Assembly: GCA_024636935.1 (NCBI GenBank)
Contig: JAGXGC010000027.1
Span: forward strand, 1 to 64,000
Direction: 5' to 3'
Source: Sideroxydans sp.
GTDB taxonomy: Bacteria; Pseudomonadota; Gammaproteobacteria; Burkholderiales; Gallionellaceae
Length of the DNA stretch: 64,000 nucleotides
Shown: piece after piece, positions 31,570 to 42,972 of the stretch
How the letters are laid out: each line of letters begins with the position of its first letter
Position numbering within the stretch: the stretch's first letter is position 1
Notes under the pieces: generated by a model
What the model was told of the DNA's origin: nothing
What the model saw: the letters and a program-made list of their open reading frames with translations, nothing else
The model's database searches: none
Translations under genes and position numbers: made by a program

Positions 31570-32433
31570 ATGATCCTATTGCTGCAAAATAATCCTGTCT
31601 TGTTCATCACGCTTTGCGGCCTACTGGGCTTGATGGTCGGTAGCTTCCTGAATGTCGTCATACACCGCTTGCCCAAAATGATGGAGCGCGAATGGCATTC
31701 GCAATGTGCCGAACTAAACGGAAAACCCCAACCCGAAAACGCTCCCTACAATTTGCTTATCCCACGCTCCGCCTGCCCGCATTGCCATCACGCTATCGGA
31801 GCACTGGAAAACATCCCAGTTATCAGTTATCTGGTTTTACGTGGGAAATGCAAAGGATGTGGAACCCGAATTTCAGCACGCTACCCCATCGTTGAAACTT
31901 TAAGCGGATTGCTTTCTGCTTATGCCGCTTGGCATTTCGGCTTTGGCATCGCCGCTGGTGCGGCGCTAGTCATGATCTGGGCGCTCATCGCGCTCACCTT
32001 TATCGACTTCGATACCCAATTGCTGCCTGATGCAATCACCATGCCATTACTTTGGCTGGGTTTGTTACTCAACCTCAACACCACTTTTACCTCACTCGGC
32101 AACGCGGTCGTCGGCGCGACAGCTGGTTATCTCGTGTTATGGAGCGTGTACTGGCTGTTCAAGCTAGCTACAGGCAAAGAAGGTATGGGTTATGGAGACT
32201 TCAAACTGCTGGCTGCCATAGGAGCCTGGCTGGGATGGACGATGCTCCCATTGACCATTCTTCTTTCTTCATTGGTTGGTGCAGTGGTAGGCATCGCCCT
32301 TATAGTCATCACCAAGCAAGGGCGCAACATCCCCATCCCGTTCGGCCCCTATCTTGCAGGAGGTGGTTTGATCGCTTTATTCTGGGGACAGCCTCTCACC
32401 CAAAGTTATCTTCAACTGCTGTCGACACCGTGA
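31570..32433 (+). CDS. pilD: prepilin peptidase/N-methyltransferase
   Basis: GSFLNVVIHRLPKMMEREW, CPHCHHAIGALENIPVISYLVLRGKCKGC, FIDFDTQLLPD, GMGYGDFKLLAA. Confidence 0.96.
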   Translation: MILLLQNNPVLFITLCGLLGLMVGSFLNVVIHRLPKMMEREWHSQCAELNGKPQPENAPYNLLIPRSACPHCHHAIGALENIPVISYLVLRGKCKGCGTRISARYPIVETLSGLLSAYAAWHFGFGIAAGAALVMIWALIALTFIDFDTQLLPDAITMPLLWLGLLLNLNTTFTSLGNAVVGATAGYLVLWSVYWLFKLATGKEGMGYGDFKLLAAIGAWLGWTMLPLTILLSSLVGAVVGIALIVITKQGRNIPIPFGPYLAGGGLIALFWGQPLTQSYLQLLSTP

Positions 32434-33026
32434 GTCTCTGCTACGGCTTAACCGGTGGCATAGGCAGTGGCAAAAGCACTGTCGCCAAAATATTTGCAGA
32501 CTTGGGCGTGCGCATCATCGACACAGATGAGATATCCCACAACCTGACTGCAAGTGACGGCTTGGCTATGTCGGCTATACGACGCGATTTTGGAGATCCA
32601 TTTCTGGACATCCATGGCGCAATGGACCGCAATAAAATGAGAGCGCTTGTTTTCTCCGATGCAGATGCGAAGCAAAGGCTGCAATCCATCCTGCACCCGC
32701 TGATATTGGAACAAGCCAAGGCCGAATCCCTATCGCCGACCGAGGCACCTTATACTCTGGTCGTCGTTCCATTATTACTGGAAAGTGGACATTATCGTGA
32801 CTGGTTGCAAGGCGTGGTTGTGATTGACTGCCCTGAATATCTACAGATCTCCCGCGCTATTCAACGCAGTGGCATCAATGAAGCTACTGTGTTCAGCATC
32901 ATGACTCAGCAGATGGATCGTGAGAAACGACGCCGACTTGCGGATGAGATCATACTGAACGATGGCAGTCTTGAGCAGCTTCAAGAACAAGTCACCGAGT
33001 TACATAAACGCTTATCAATCCATTGA
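32430..33026 (+). CDS. coaE: dephospho-CoA kinase
   Basis: YGLTGGIGSGKSTVAKIFADLGVRIIDTDEISH; GTG start overlapping the pilD stop. Confidence 0.94.
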   Translation: MSLCYGLTGGIGSGKSTVAKIFADLGVRIIDTDEISHNLTASDGLAMSAIRRDFGDPFLDIHGAMDRNKMRALVFSDADAKQRLQSILHPLILEQAKAESLSPTEAPYTLVVVPLLLESGHYRDWLQGVVVIDCPEYLQISRAIQRSGINEATVFSIMTQQMDREKRRRLADEIILNDGSLEQLQEQVTELHKRLSIH

Positions 33027-33098
33027 AAAGAATTTGACGATATCCTACACGGCCTATAATCTTTCACCAAAAGAATCTCGCATTTTCAATATCAAACA

Positions 33099-33857
33099 GT
33101 GATCAGCTACGAATTTCCGTTGAATGAACGTGTCCGCACTCTGTTGCGCTTGGAGGATCTGTTCTCGCGCATCCATCGTTTCATCTCGCGTGAAGAGTGC
33201 GAAGATCATCACGCTGCACTCGGCGTGCTGTTTGAGATATTGGAAGTCGCTAGCCGTGCCGACCTCAAATCCGAACTCTTGCAGGAACTCGAGCGGCAAA
33301 AGAAGTCGCTGAATGCTTTGCACAACAATCCTGCTATCTCTGAGGATGCTCTGGATGCCATCCTAAACGAAATCGAAGCTGATTGTGGCAGACTGCTTGA
33401 GATCTCCGGCAAGATCGGTCAGCATTTGCGTGACAACGAATGGCTGATGGGCATCAAACAGCGTGCAGTCATCCCCGGCGGCGTTTGCGAGTTTGACCTT
33501 CCCTCGTACCACTATTGGCAAAATCAATCTGTGGAAAAACGGCGCGAAGACTTGAACAGTTGGCTTGACCCTTTGCTTCCGCTCAAAGATGGCATCGACA
33601 TCATGCTCAAACTCCTGCGTGAAAGTGGTCGGACACATCGCTTTACCGCACATCGGGGAACTTTCCAGCAGATGCAGGGAGGCCGTGTTGCACAACTGCT
33701 CTGCGTCATGCTAGATAGTGAGCTGCCATGCATACCCGAGATCAGCGCCAACAAATACGCGCTGAACATCCGTTTCATTTCCGCCAGCTTCAGCGCCAAG
33801 ACCACCCTCTACGAACACGACGTGGATTTCAGCCTGATCTTCTGCTCCTTGCAATGA
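33099..33857 (+). CDS. zapD: cell division protein ZapD
   Basis: [53 protein letters not shown]. Confidence 0.95.
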   Translation: MISYEFPLNERVRTLLRLEDLFSRIHRFISREECEDHHAALGVLFEILEVASRADLKSELLQELERQKKSLNALHNNPAISEDALDAILNEIEADCGRLLEISGKIGQHLRDNEWLMGIKQRAVIPGGVCEFDLPSYHYWQNQSVEKRREDLNSWLDPLLPLKDGIDIMLKLLRESGRTHRFTAHRGTFQQMQGGRVAQLLCVMLDSELPCIPEISANKYALNIRFISASFSAKTTLYEHDVDFSLIFCSLQ

Positions 33858-34039
33858 ACAAGCCTCTCATCGTCACTTGCCCAACTTGCAGCAAAGAACA
33901 TGCATGGGACACTAACAACCGCTTCCGCCCCTTTTGCAGTGAGCGCTGTCGTCTTATCGACCTAGGAAAATGGGCAAACGAGGAATATCGCGTCGAGCAA
34001 CGCGAACGAGATTCAGGTGATCAGGAGCCCCAAGCCTGA
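33854..34039 (+). CDS. yacG: DNA gyrase inhibitor YacG
   Basis: [40 protein letters not shown] zinc motif. Confidence 0.95.
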   Translation: MNKPLIVTCPTCSKEHAWDTNNRFRPFCSERCRLIDLGKWANEEYRVEQRERDSGDQEPQA

Positions 34040-34965
34040 CGTAGCAGCGCGATACCGTGAGCGCCGTGCTGCCATGCAGACTGCATATTATCCTGCTTTA
34101 ATCCGCCCAAGGCATATACTGGAATCGATGCTTCAGCTGCTATGGCTGCAAACTTTTCCCAGCCCAGATGCGGCGCACCGGGATGCGACTGGGTCGGCAA
34201 CACCGGCGACAGTAAAGCAAAATCACAGCCCAATATTTCAGCACGGCGCAATTCTTCGATACTGTGGCATGAGGCCGCACACCAATTCACCTCCGGGCGA
34301 ACTTCTAACTCTGCCAACTGAGTCGAAGTCAATTGCACTCCATCCGCGCCCACCTCCTGCACCATCTCCGCATCGCCATTTAGCAATACCTTCGCGCCAT
34401 AGGAATGAGTCAGCGCCACCATCTGCAGTGCCAAGGAATGTAGTGTCTCCCTAGAAAGTTTCTTTTCGCGTAACTGAACAAGTTTTAACCCCTGATCCAG
34501 TTTGCCCTGTAGGCTATTCATGAACGCAGCCACGCCAAGCTCGGCGACATTGCTGATGGCATACAAGTTCGGTAACGTCAGTGCGCGCAAGATAGGCTCA
34601 TTCGCTGGCAGGACGGGACTGACTTTCACGCTTCCCGGCTGTTGCCAAGAAAACTGCTGCCCCTCATGCGGATGCAACTTACCCGTCCATGCAGTCACGC
34701 GGAAAAAAGTCAGACGCACCGTTGCATGCGGGTATGTGAATACTCTGGTGAGCCAGGGATAGGCTGTCGTAACAGTGATTCCCAGCTCTTCTCTCAACTC
34801 ACGCACCAAAGCATGTAGTGCCGTCTCGCCCTGCTCTACTTTGCCGCCGGGAAATTCCCAGTAACCCGCCCATATCTTATCGGCAGGACGTTGTGCGAGC
34901 AGGAAGCTGCCATCCGCAGCTTGCAGGACGGCAGCCGATACCTCGACGAATTTATCCTTCGACAT
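34021..34965 (-). CDS. Nudix hydrolase (MutT-like) fused to a ThiE/TenI-like domain
   Basis: Nudix box [25 protein letters not shown]-terminal [35 protein letters not shown]. Confidence 0.9.
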   Translation of the reverse strand: MSKDKFVEVSAAVLQAADGSFLLAQRPADKIWAGYWEFPGGKVEQGETALHALVRELREELGITVTTAYPWLTRVFTYPHATVRLTFFRVTAWTGKLHPHEGQQFSWQQPGSVKVSPVLPANEPILRALTLPNLYAISNVAELGVAAFMNSLQGKLDQGLKLVQLREKKLSRETLHSLALQMVALTHSYGAKVLLNGDAEMVQEVGADGVQLTSTQLAELEVRPEVNWCAASCHSIEELRRAEILGCDFALLSPVLPTQSHPGAPHLGWEKFAAIAAEASIPVYALGGLKQDNMQSAWQHGAHGIALLRQAWGS

Positions 34966-35815
34966 ATCTGCCGCACCAATCGCGCGCAAACTGTCCGGCC
35001 ACTCTACCGCTGCGCGAACCACGCAGCAACGACCACTGCAGCGCAGATTTTCGCACCTCGTCCGTCAAACCTTGTTTCCAACCGTGATAGATAAGCCAAT
35101 GTTGCGCTACCGCCAGATATTCTTCTTGTGTGAACGGATAGAACGATACCCATAAACCGAATCGTTCCGATAAGGAGACTTTCTCCTCCACACTTTCTGC
35201 CGGATGTACTTCATCTCCCACATATTTTGTGGCGAGGTTGTCCTGCATGTAGTCAGGCATCAGATGGCGGCGATTGGAGGTCGCGTAGATGAGCAGATTG
35301 TCAGAGAATGCAACCAGATCGCCATCCAGTGCCGCTTTGAGCGATTGATATCCAGGCTCTTCCGCATTGAATGATAGGTCGTCGCAATACAAAATGAAAC
35401 GTTCTTCTCGGCCTTGCACCAACCCAATGATATGAAACAAGTCAATCAAGCCCTGCTTATCGATCTGGATTACGCGCAGACCTTGCCCAGCATATTCGTT
35501 TAACAATGCCTTCACGAGAGAAGACTTCCCCGTACCACGCGCCCCAGAAAGCAACACGTTATTTGCTGTTCCACCCATTACGAATTGTTGAGTGTTCTGC
35601 CGGACGCGTTGCTTCTGATCCTCTATGCCAAGCAAATCGGAGAGTGCGATACGTTGGAAGTTCTGAACAGGGTGCAGTGTGCATTGCTGATGATCCCAGC
35701 GAAATGCTGCGCTGGATTGCCAGTCAGGCACGAGTGGCTTTGCGCCTGGCAGGATACTTTCCAAACGGGAGAGCAGGCCGTCGGCACGAGAGAGGAGTTT
35801 ATCCAACTTATCCAT
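34952..35815 (-). CDS. DUF815-type AAA+ ATPase
   Basis: [22 protein letters not shown] Walker A; LYCDDLSF. Confidence 0.9.
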   Translation of the reverse strand: MDKLDKLLSRADGLLSRLESILPGAKPLVPDWQSSAAFRWDHQQCTLHPVQNFQRIALSDLLGIEDQKQRVRQNTQQFVMGGTANNVLLSGARGTGKSSLVKALLNEYAGQGLRVIQIDKQGLIDLFHIIGLVQGREERFILYCDDLSFNAEEPGYQSLKAALDGDLVAFSDNLLIYATSNRRHLMPDYMQDNLATKYVGDEVHPAESVEEKVSLSERFGLWVSFYPFTQEEYLAVAQHWLIYHGWKQGLTDEVRKSALQWSLLRGSRSGRVAGQFARDWCGRYVEG

Positions 35816-35848
35816 TGACCCGCCCTCTTCTCACCGGCACAACTTGAA

Positions 35849-37066
35849 TTAACTGCGATAACTTGCGTTGATCTTCACGTAGTCGTATGAGAAATCGCAT
35901 GTCCACAGTGTCGCATCGACTGCACCGCGATCCAACACAACACGGATAGTGATGTCACTCTGTTGCATGACGCGCTGGCCGTCTTCTTCCTGATAGCTCA
36001 TTGCTCGCCCACCATTTTCTGCGACCAATACATCATCGAGATACACCTTAAGTTTGGTGACATCAAGATCGGCTACGCCCGCGTAACCAATGGCTGCAAG
36101 AATGCGACCAAGATTAGGATCTGATGCAAAGAACGCAGTCTTGACCAAAGGGGAATGCGCGATGGCATAGCCGATCTTTTTGCACTCGCCTTCGTCCTTG
36201 CCTCCATCGATCTGGATAGTGATGAACTTGGTTGCGCCTTCGCCGTCTCGCACTATAGCTTGTGCCAACTCAGTTGCAACTTCAGTGATAACAGCCTGCA
36301 TCGAAACGCACTCAGCACCCGTGATCTGCACACCGCTCATACCGGTTGCGATCAACATCAAAGCATCGTTGGTGGAAGTGTCACCATCCACAGTGATGCA
36401 ATTAAAAGACTTGTTCGCAGCCTCGCGCACCATCTCTTGCAACAGCGGCTGAGCGATAGCTGCATCGGTCGCGATATAACCCAACATTGTTGCCATGTTG
36501 GGGTGGATCATGCCTGAGCCTTTTGAAATTCCGGTGATAGTGATTGTCTGGCCACCAATCCGCACCTGTTTAGATACTGCTTTGGCTACGATGTCAGTGG
36601 TCATGATCGCGTGCGCTGCGTCATACCAATTATCAACCTTTAGATTAGCGATAGCCTGCGGCATACCGGCAACGATCTTGTCGACTGGAAGCGGCTCCAT
36701 GATGACACCAGTCGAGTACGGCAGCACTTGTTCTGGCGTGCAGCCCAACAGTTTAGCCAGCGCTGTACAAGTGGTACGCGCAGCAGCCATGCCTTGCTCT
36801 CCGGTCCCTGCATTGGCATTACCAGTGTTGATCACCAGCGCACGGATAGAATTATTCGTCGCCAGATGTTCCTTGGCTATAGTGACCGGTGCTGCGCAGA
36901 AACGATTGGTGGTGAACACGCCCGCAACAGTGGCTTCGTCTTCCAACTTAATGACCAGCAGATCCTTGCGGTTTGCACGCTTGATACCTGCTTCTGCGAT
37001 ACCCAAAGAAACGCCCGCAACGGGCAACAGTTGTGCCGCGACGGGCGCTGATAGATTCACCGGCAT
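35849..37066 (-). CDS. argJ: glutamate N-acetyltransferase/amino-acid acetyltransferase ArgJ
   Basis: [24 protein letters not shown]-type autocleavage motif ([13 protein letters not shown]). Confidence 0.96.
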   Translation of the reverse strand: MPVNLSAPVAAQLLPVAGVSLGIAEAGIKRANRKDLLVIKLEDEATVAGVFTTNRFCAAPVTIAKEHLATNNSIRALVINTGNANAGTGEQGMAAARTTCTALAKLLGCTPEQVLPYSTGVIMEPLPVDKIVAGMPQAIANLKVDNWYDAAHAIMTTDIVAKAVSKQVRIGGQTITITGISKGSGMIHPNMATMLGYIATDAAIAQPLLQEMVREAANKSFNCITVDGDTSTNDALMLIATGMSGVQITGAECVSMQAVITEVATELAQAIVRDGEGATKFITIQIDGGKDEGECKKIGYAIAHSPLVKTAFFASDPNLGRILAAIGYAGVADLDVTKLKVYLDDVLVAENGGRAMSYQEEDGQRVMQQSDITIRVVLDRGAVDATLWTCDFSYDYVKINASYRS

Positions 37067-37070
37067 GATT

Positions 37071-37568
37071 TCAGAGGTGGCGGCCTGTTTTGTACAGATA
37101 GTTGGTCATCTCGACGGACTGAGCGTTCATGCGGCGCACGATGCCATGTGTGTGGCGCACGATACCGCGCATCACGTAATAAACGATGGCCGGCTGAGTG
37201 TTCAACAAAGATTCCAGCTTGCATCTATCAAGAATCAAGACCTGACAGTTGCTTTTTGCTGTGATGGTAGCGCTGATCTGAGAGACGTTGCCGCCGACGA
37301 AAGTGATGATGCCTGCCAGATCACCCGGCTGCAGAAGATGCAGTGTGGCATGTTCATCACCGATATTAGCCGTCGCTTCAACTTCCCCGCTAGCCAGCAT
37401 AACCAAGGAATTCTTCAGCTTTTCCTCGCCCGGACGTAGCAGACTTTCCCCTGCCTTGAACTCCCGCACTTCAAACAGCTGTCCCAGTGACTCGATCTCT
37501 GCATCGCGCAATTCTTCTGTCAGTGTCGAGTTATGCAAGGTTTGCAGAATCATTTGATCCGTCACCAT
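37071..37568 (-). CDS. cyclic nucleotide-binding (cNMP/Crp-like) domain protein
   Basis: [29 protein letters not shown]...[16 protein letters not shown]. Confidence 0.82.
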   Translation of the reverse strand: MVTDQMILQTLHNSTLTEELRDAEIESLGQLFEVREFKAGESLLRPGEEKLKNSLVMLASGEVEATANIGDEHATLHLLQPGDLAGIITFVGGNVSQISATITAKSNCQVLILDRCKLESLLNTQPAIVYYVMRGIVRHTHGIVRRMNAQSVEMTNYLYKTGRHL

Positions 37569-37594
37569 CTTTGGTCTCCCTAGATTGTTATGTG

Positions 37595-40309
37595 TTAGTT
37601 CAGTTTACCGTGGCACTGCTTATATTTCTTGCCGGAACCACAAGGGCAAGGATCATTACGGCCGACCTTCTCTCCTCCACGCACGAACGGCTTGTGCTCG
37701 GCGTCCCCACTACCACCTGAAGCCAGTGCTTCCTCGTAGGCCGCGTGATGATACTGCACATTTTCTGGCACGTGGGGCACTTCGGCCGCCTGCACCGCCT
37801 CTTCGCTTCGTATCTGCACATTCATCAGCGTTTGCGTTACATCACGTTTGATACCATCCAGCATGGTCGAAAACAACTCAAAAGCCTCACGCTTGTATTC
37901 CTGTTTGGGGTTTTTCTGTGCGTAACCGCGCAGATGGATGCCTTGACGCAGGTGATCCAATGATGCCAGATGCTCGCGCCAATGCTGGTCTACACTTTGC
38001 AACATTACTATACGTTCATAGCCGTGCATCACTTCGGCGCTGACCTGATCGACCTTGGCCTGATATTGCTGCTGAGCAGCCTCGACAATGCGCGCCAGCA
38101 ACCCTTCGCCATCAAGCTGTTTGTCTTGCTCCATCCACTCCACAACAGGTAATTGCAATTGGAATTCTGCAGCCAGCGCCTTTTCCAATCCCAGCACATC
38201 CCACTGTTCTTCCATACTGCCAGATGGCATATGTAGCTCAACCAATTCACGTAGCACACCGCCGCGCATCGCAGTCACAGTTTCAGTGATGTCAGTACTC
38301 TCCAGCAACTCGGCACGCTGTTGATAGATCACTTTGCGCTGGTCGTTGGATACATCGTCATACTCCAATATCTGCTTACGCATATCGAAGTTGCGTGCTT
38401 CCACCTTGCGTTGGGCATTCTCGATAGCGCGTGTCACCCACACGTGCTCGATGGCTTCACCTTCTGGCAGCTTGAATCTATTCATGATCGCCGCCACTCG
38501 GTCGGATGCGAAAATGCGCAACAAAGAATCTTCCAATGACAGGTAGAAACGACTGGAGCCAGGGTCACCTTGACGACCGGATCGGCCACGCAGCTGATTG
38601 TCCACGCGACGCGACTCATGTCGTTCAGTACCGATGATGTGTAGGCCACCGCTGGCCAATACCTGCTCATGCACCGGCTGCCACGCAGCACGCAACTCGG
38701 CCACACGTTGTTCACGCGCATCCGCATCCAGACTCTCATCCATTCGCACCAGCTCAATCGGCTTTTCCACATTGCCGCCCAACACGATATCGGTACCACG
38801 ACCCGCCATATTGGTGGCGATAGTGACCATGCCGGGCCGTCCAGCCTGAGCGACGATCTCAGCCTCGCGCGCATGTTGCTTCGCGTTAAGTACCTGATGC
38901 GGCAAACCAGCCTTCTGCATCAGCCCAGACAACAATTCCGAAGTTTCAATAGAAGTCGTACCCACCAAGACCGGCTGCCCACGCTTATGACAATCACGCA
39001 CATCGGCAATAACTGCCATGTATTTCTCATTAGCTGTCAGATACACCTTATCCATCAAATCCTGTCGCACAGTAGGGCGGTGCGGCGGCACGATAACCGT
39101 CTCTAGGTTATAAATAGACTGGAATTCGAATGCTTCGGTATCTGCCGTACCGGTCATGCCGGACAAGCGTTTGTACATACGGAAATAATTCTGGAAGGTG
39201 ATGGAAGCCAGCGTCTGGTTCTCTTTCTGGATCGCCACGCCTTCCTTGGCCTCCACTGCCTGATGAAGTCCGTCAGACCAACGACGGCCCGCCATTAGAC
39301 GCCCGGTAAATTCATCTACGATCACTACTTCACCATCCTGAATGACGTAATGCTGGTCGAGATGGAACAGATTGTGTGCACGCAGGGCTGCGTACATGTG
39401 ATGTATCAGGGTGATGTTAGCTGGGTCATACAGACTGCCACCTTCCGGCAACAGTCCCGCTTGCGAAAGCAGTTGCTCGGCATGTTCGTGCCCTGCCTCG
39501 CTCAATAGTATCTGGTGACTTTTCTCATCCACGCTGTAATCACCGGGAGCTTCATCATCAGCCTGTCTTACAAGCTTGGGGGCTAGTGCATTGACGCGCA
39601 CATAGATATCAACATTGTCTTCGGCCTGTCCAGAGATGATCAACGGCGTACGTGCCTCATCGATCAGAATGGAGTCGACCTCATCGACGATGGCAAAGTT
39701 CAGTCCGTGCTGGAAACGATCTTCCGCGCGTGCCGCCATGTTGTCTCGCAAATAGTCGAAACCAAACTCGTTGTTGGTACCATAAGTGATGTCTGCGTTG
39801 TAGGCAGCCAGTTTGTCACCGTGATCCATGTTGGAAAGGATTACACCAACGGACAAACCGAGGAAGCGATAGAGACGTCCCATCCACTCCGCATCACGCG
39901 AAGCCAGATAGTCATTCACTGTCACCACATGCACGCCTTTCCCAGACAATGCATTGAGGTAGGCGGGCAAAGTCGCCATCAGCGTCTTACCTTCACCTGT
40001 GCGCATTTCGGCGATCTTTCCATAATGCAGCACCATCCCGCCGACCAACTGCACATCGAAATGGCGCATCTGCAAAATACGCCTACTGCCTTCCCGCACC
40101 ACAGCGAAGGCTTCGGGCAGCAGAGAATCCAGTGTCTCACCTTTCTCTACACGCTGTTTGAACTCAGCCGTCTTGGCTTGCAATGCCTCATCGGACAGAG
40201 CTTGTATCGAAGGTTCCAGCGCATTGATGCGCGCGATAGTCTGACGATATTGTTTGAGCAAACGGTCGTTGCGACTGCCGAAGACGGATTTCAACAATTT
40301 GGAGATCAT
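37595..40309 (-). CDS. secA: preprotein translocase ATPase SecA
   Basis: [38 protein letters not shown]-terminal zinc motif [18 protein letters not shown]. Confidence 0.98.
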   Translation of the reverse strand: MISKLLKSVFGSRNDRLLKQYRQTIARINALEPSIQALSDEALQAKTAEFKQRVEKGETLDSLLPEAFAVVREGSRRILQMRHFDVQLVGGMVLHYGKIAEMRTGEGKTLMATLPAYLNALSGKGVHVVTVNDYLASRDAEWMGRLYRFLGLSVGVILSNMDHGDKLAAYNADITYGTNNEFGFDYLRDNMAARAEDRFQHGLNFAIVDEVDSILIDEARTPLIISGQAEDNVDIYVRVNALAPKLVRQADDEAPGDYSVDEKSHQILLSEAGHEHAEQLLSQAGLLPEGGSLYDPANITLIHHMYAALRAHNLFHLDQHYVIQDGEVVIVDEFTGRLMAGRRWSDGLHQAVEAKEGVAIQKENQTLASITFQNYFRMYKRLSGMTGTADTEAFEFQSIYNLETVIVPPHRPTVRQDLMDKVYLTANEKYMAVIADVRDCHKRGQPVLVGTTSIETSELLSGLMQKAGLPHQVLNAKQHAREAEIVAQAGRPGMVTIATNMAGRGTDIVLGGNVEKPIELVRMDESLDADAREQRVAELRAAWQPVHEQVLASGGLHIIGTERHESRRVDNQLRGRSGRQGDPGSSRFYLSLEDSLLRIFASDRVAAIMNRFKLPEGEAIEHVWVTRAIENAQRKVEARNFDMRKQILEYDDVSNDQRKVIYQQRAELLESTDITETVTAMRGGVLRELVELHMPSGSMEEQWDVLGLEKALAAEFQLQLPVVEWMEQDKQLDGEGLLARIVEAAQQQYQAKVDQVSAEVMHGYERIVMLQSVDQHWREHLASLDHLRQGIHLRGYAQKNPKQEYKREAFELFSTMLDGIKRDVTQTLMNVQIRSEEAVQAAEVPHVPENVQYHHAAYEEALASGGSGDAEHKPFVRGGEKVGRNDPCPCGSGKKYKQCHGKLN

Positions 40310-40342
40310 GCTTGTATTTTCTGTGAAGATTGTGACGAACAA

Positions 40343-40372
40343 ATAAAAAAGGGTGAGGTACCCACCTCACCC
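40343..40372 (-). terminator. intrinsic terminator between the M23 peptidase gene and secA
   Basis: Minus strand GGGTGAGGT GGGT ACCTCACCC TTTTTTATTT. Confidence 0.9.
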
Positions 40373-40391
40373 TGCCGTAAAGAAGCTTGCT

Positions 40392-41315
40392 TCAACTGGC
40401 TGCTTTTTCCAGGAAGCGCACCGGATTCTGAGCCGACCCCCTGTATCTCACTTCAAAATGCAGGTGATTGCCGGTAGAGCGTCCAGTACTGCCGACTTTT
40501 GCGATCTCGTGCCCGCGGCGTACTACTTCGCCGACCTTGACCAGCAGCTTGGAAGCATGCGCATAGCGGGTGATGATCTGGTTACCGTGATCTATCTCGA
40601 CCATATTACCATACTGAGGGTGCATGCCCGCGAACACCACGACGCCTCCTGCCGAGGCAAATACCGGCGTACCCGACGGCACCATATAGTCCACGCCTTC
40701 ATGCATCGCGTTTTTACCGGTGAATGGGTCTATGCGCCAGCCAAAGTTGGAGGAATACCAACTCACCGTAATCGGCGCCACCGAGGGCAGCATCTTTTTA
40801 TCTAGCTTGTCCTGTTGCAGCAGCGTCTCAAGTGCGACCAATTTGTCGCTTCTGTCACCCAACAAGGAGTTCAACTCATCCAACTGCTGCAGCATTGTTT
40901 CTAGAGAAATATCCTGTTGTGGCGGCACTGTCAGGAGAGGCCCGCCCTGCGCCGGCTTTTGTCCGAACGAAAATTCCTGCGGCTGCATACCACTCAACTT
41001 GGCTAGGCGTGCGCCCAAACCATCGAGACGCTGAAGCTGCGCCTGCATCTGCCCCAAACGCACCGCCATCGCATCCAAGCTCTGACGCATGAACAATTCC
41101 TGCTTGCGCAACTCCTCGTCTTGGGCACTTGCCAACCAGCCCTTCAACTCGCTACTGATCGTACCAGGCTGAAAACGTACGATGGCGTATTGCGCCATCA
41201 ACACTGCTGCAACGAACAGGCCCAGCGACATCAAACCGGCCAGCAGCATATGCGTACCTGTCAGCGTCAGACTGCGCGCTTTTGCAGAACTGTTCGAAAC
41301 TAGAATAATATTCAC
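40392..41315 (-). CDS. M23 family metallopeptidase (LytM/murein hydrolase-like)
   Basis: GWRIDPFTGKNAMHEGVDYMVPSGTPVFASAGGVV...HGNQIITRYAHASKLLVKVGEVVRRGHEIAKVGSTGRSTGNHLHFEVR. Confidence 0.93.
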   Translation of the reverse strand: MNIILVSNSSAKARSLTLTGTHMLLAGLMSLGLFVAAVLMAQYAIVRFQPGTISSELKGWLASAQDEELRKQELFMRQSLDAMAVRLGQMQAQLQRLDGLGARLAKLSGMQPQEFSFGQKPAQGGPLLTVPPQQDISLETMLQQLDELNSLLGDRSDKLVALETLLQQDKLDKKMLPSVAPITVSWYSSNFGWRIDPFTGKNAMHEGVDYMVPSGTPVFASAGGVVVFAGMHPQYGNMVEIDHGNQIITRYAHASKLLVKVGEVVRRGHEIAKVGSTGRSTGNHLHFEVRYRGSAQNPVRFLEKAAS

Positions 41316-41348
41316 TTCTACACTCCCCTACGAGATTTCAAAACGACT

Positions 41349-41771
41349 GTGCCCAACCGCCTGAATGACTTTCTGGACTCCGATCCAAAACTGAAGCAAC
41401 TCACACTCGCGGCACGCCAGCTCGTGTGGTTACAACATCAATATCGGTCCATCGCGCCGCCTTCTTTAGTTCAAGGCAGCCGTGTCTTACGGTTTGAAAA
41501 CAATCATCTGACCTTGGCTGCCGACAATGGTGCAGTCGCCAACAAACTCAAACAACTCGCCCCTCAATTAATTTCTTCATTTCGAACAAGGGGATGCGAG
41601 GTTACTGGAATTCAAACGCAGGTGCAAGTAAACGCCAACCCGCCTGTAGCGCCGTTGCCACCCAGAGCGCTTGGCGAACAAGGTCGTGTTGCGCTGGATG
41701 AGTTGGCGCATGATTTACCGGAAGGAGATCTAAAGTCGGCGATAGAACGCCTTGCTCATATCAAACGTTAG
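41349..41771 (+). CDS. DciA-like (DUF721) protein
   Basis: 140 aa, N-terminal DUF721 pattern LVQGSRVLRFENNHLTLAADNGAVANKLKQLAPQLI. Confidence 0.75.
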   Translation: MPNRLNDFLDSDPKLKQLTLAARQLVWLQHQYRSIAPPSLVQGSRVLRFENNHLTLAADNGAVANKLKQLAPQLISSFRTRGCEVTGIQTQVQVNANPPVAPLPPRALGEQGRVALDELAHDLPEGDLKSAIERLAHIKR

Positions 41772-41965
41772 ACAAAGACCCGCCAAGCGACCAAGCCGAA
41801 GCGCTCTAACCCATACAACACGGCGAATACAAGCAACAAGAACAAAAGGAACCGCACGATCTGACTGATGAATCTCAGATAGCGAAAATCTCGCGTGAAC
41901 AGATAGGCCAGACCGGATACTGCTACTAACAACGCCGACAGCAGCAAGACCAATCGAATCAGCAT
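41768..41965 (-). CDS. small two-TM membrane protein of unknown function
   Basis: 65 aa hydrophobic ORF just downstream of lpxC on the same strand. Confidence 0.6.
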   Translation of the reverse strand: MLIRLVLLLSALLVAVSGLAYLFTRDFRYLRFISQIVRFLLFLLLVFAVLYGLERFGLVAWRVFV

Positions 41966-41977
41966 ACCAACCTCAGA

Positions 41978-42895
41978 TTAGACAGGTTGTAGTTGCAGGC
42001 GCAAAAAGTCAGGCGCCTCTTCAGCCTTGGTGAAAGTTGCGTATTCCCATGCCGACTCATCTGCAAGCAATGCACGACAGAGGGCATTGTTTAGCGCATG
42101 ACCTGATTTGTATCCAGAGAAAGCACCTATCAGAGGGTGGCCGAGCAGATACAGGTCACCGATCGCATCCAGCACCTTGTGCTTGACGAACTCGTCCTCG
42201 AAACGCAAGCCGTCCGGATTGATCACGCGGTACTCGTCCATCACGATGGCATTGTCCAGATTCCCGCCCAATGCCAAACCCTGCGCGCGCATATTCTCGA
42301 CATCCTGCATAAAACCGAATGTGCGTGCCCGACTGACTTCTTTTATATAAGACTGCTCGCCCAGATCGACAACGACGTCCTGTTTGGTATTGGCAAATAC
42401 CGGATGGGCGAAGTTGATGGTGAAACTCAACTTGTAGCCATTGAACGGCTCGAAACGCACCCACTTATCCCCGTCTTTTACTTCAACAGTCTTTTTTATA
42501 CGGATGAATTTCTTGGGGGCATCCTGCTCAACAATACCTGCCGATTGCAGCAGAAAGATAAAAGTACCCGCACTACCGTCCATGATAGGCAACTCGGGAC
42601 TGGTCAGCTCAACGATGGCGTTATCTATCCCCAATCCGGCCAAGGCCGACATCAAATGTTCGACCGTCGCCACGCGCGCACCGTTCGCCTCCAGACAAGT
42701 AGACAGGCGCGTGTCATGCACCGCATGTGCTTCAGCACGAATGTCCGATGACTGTGGCAGATCCACGCGACGAAACACGATGCCGCTATCGATAGCCGCA
42801 GGACGCAAGGTCAGATAGACCTTCTCGCCTGTATGCAAGCCGACACCGGTCGCTTCGACCACCGTCTTCAATGTGCGTTGTTTGACCATTCCCAT
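41978..42895 (-). CDS. lpxC: UDP-3-O-acyl-N-acetylglucosamine deacetylase
   Basis: [63 protein letters not shown]. Confidence 0.98.
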   Translation of the reverse strand: MGMVKQRTLKTVVEATGVGLHTGEKVYLTLRPAAIDSGIVFRRVDLPQSSDIRAEAHAVHDTRLSTCLEANGARVATVEHLMSALAGLGIDNAIVELTSPELPIMDGSAGTFIFLLQSAGIVEQDAPKKFIRIKKTVEVKDGDKWVRFEPFNGYKLSFTINFAHPVFANTKQDVVVDLGEQSYIKEVSRARTFGFMQDVENMRAQGLALGGNLDNAIVMDEYRVINPDGLRFEDEFVKHKVLDAIGDLYLLGHPLIGAFSGYKSGHALNNALCRALLADESAWEYATFTKAEEAPDFLRLQLQPV

Positions 42896-42972
42896 TTACC
42901 TGATTGTTTCGCTGACGAGTTTAGCATAGGCCACTGTTGCAGCCTGGTGCCATGGCCCGTCTTTACGCCCAC

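Noticed and set aside
39707-40477. 256-aa plus-strand ORF opposite the secA 5' end
   Set aside because: Antisense artefact spanning secA, a terminator and the M23 gene end.
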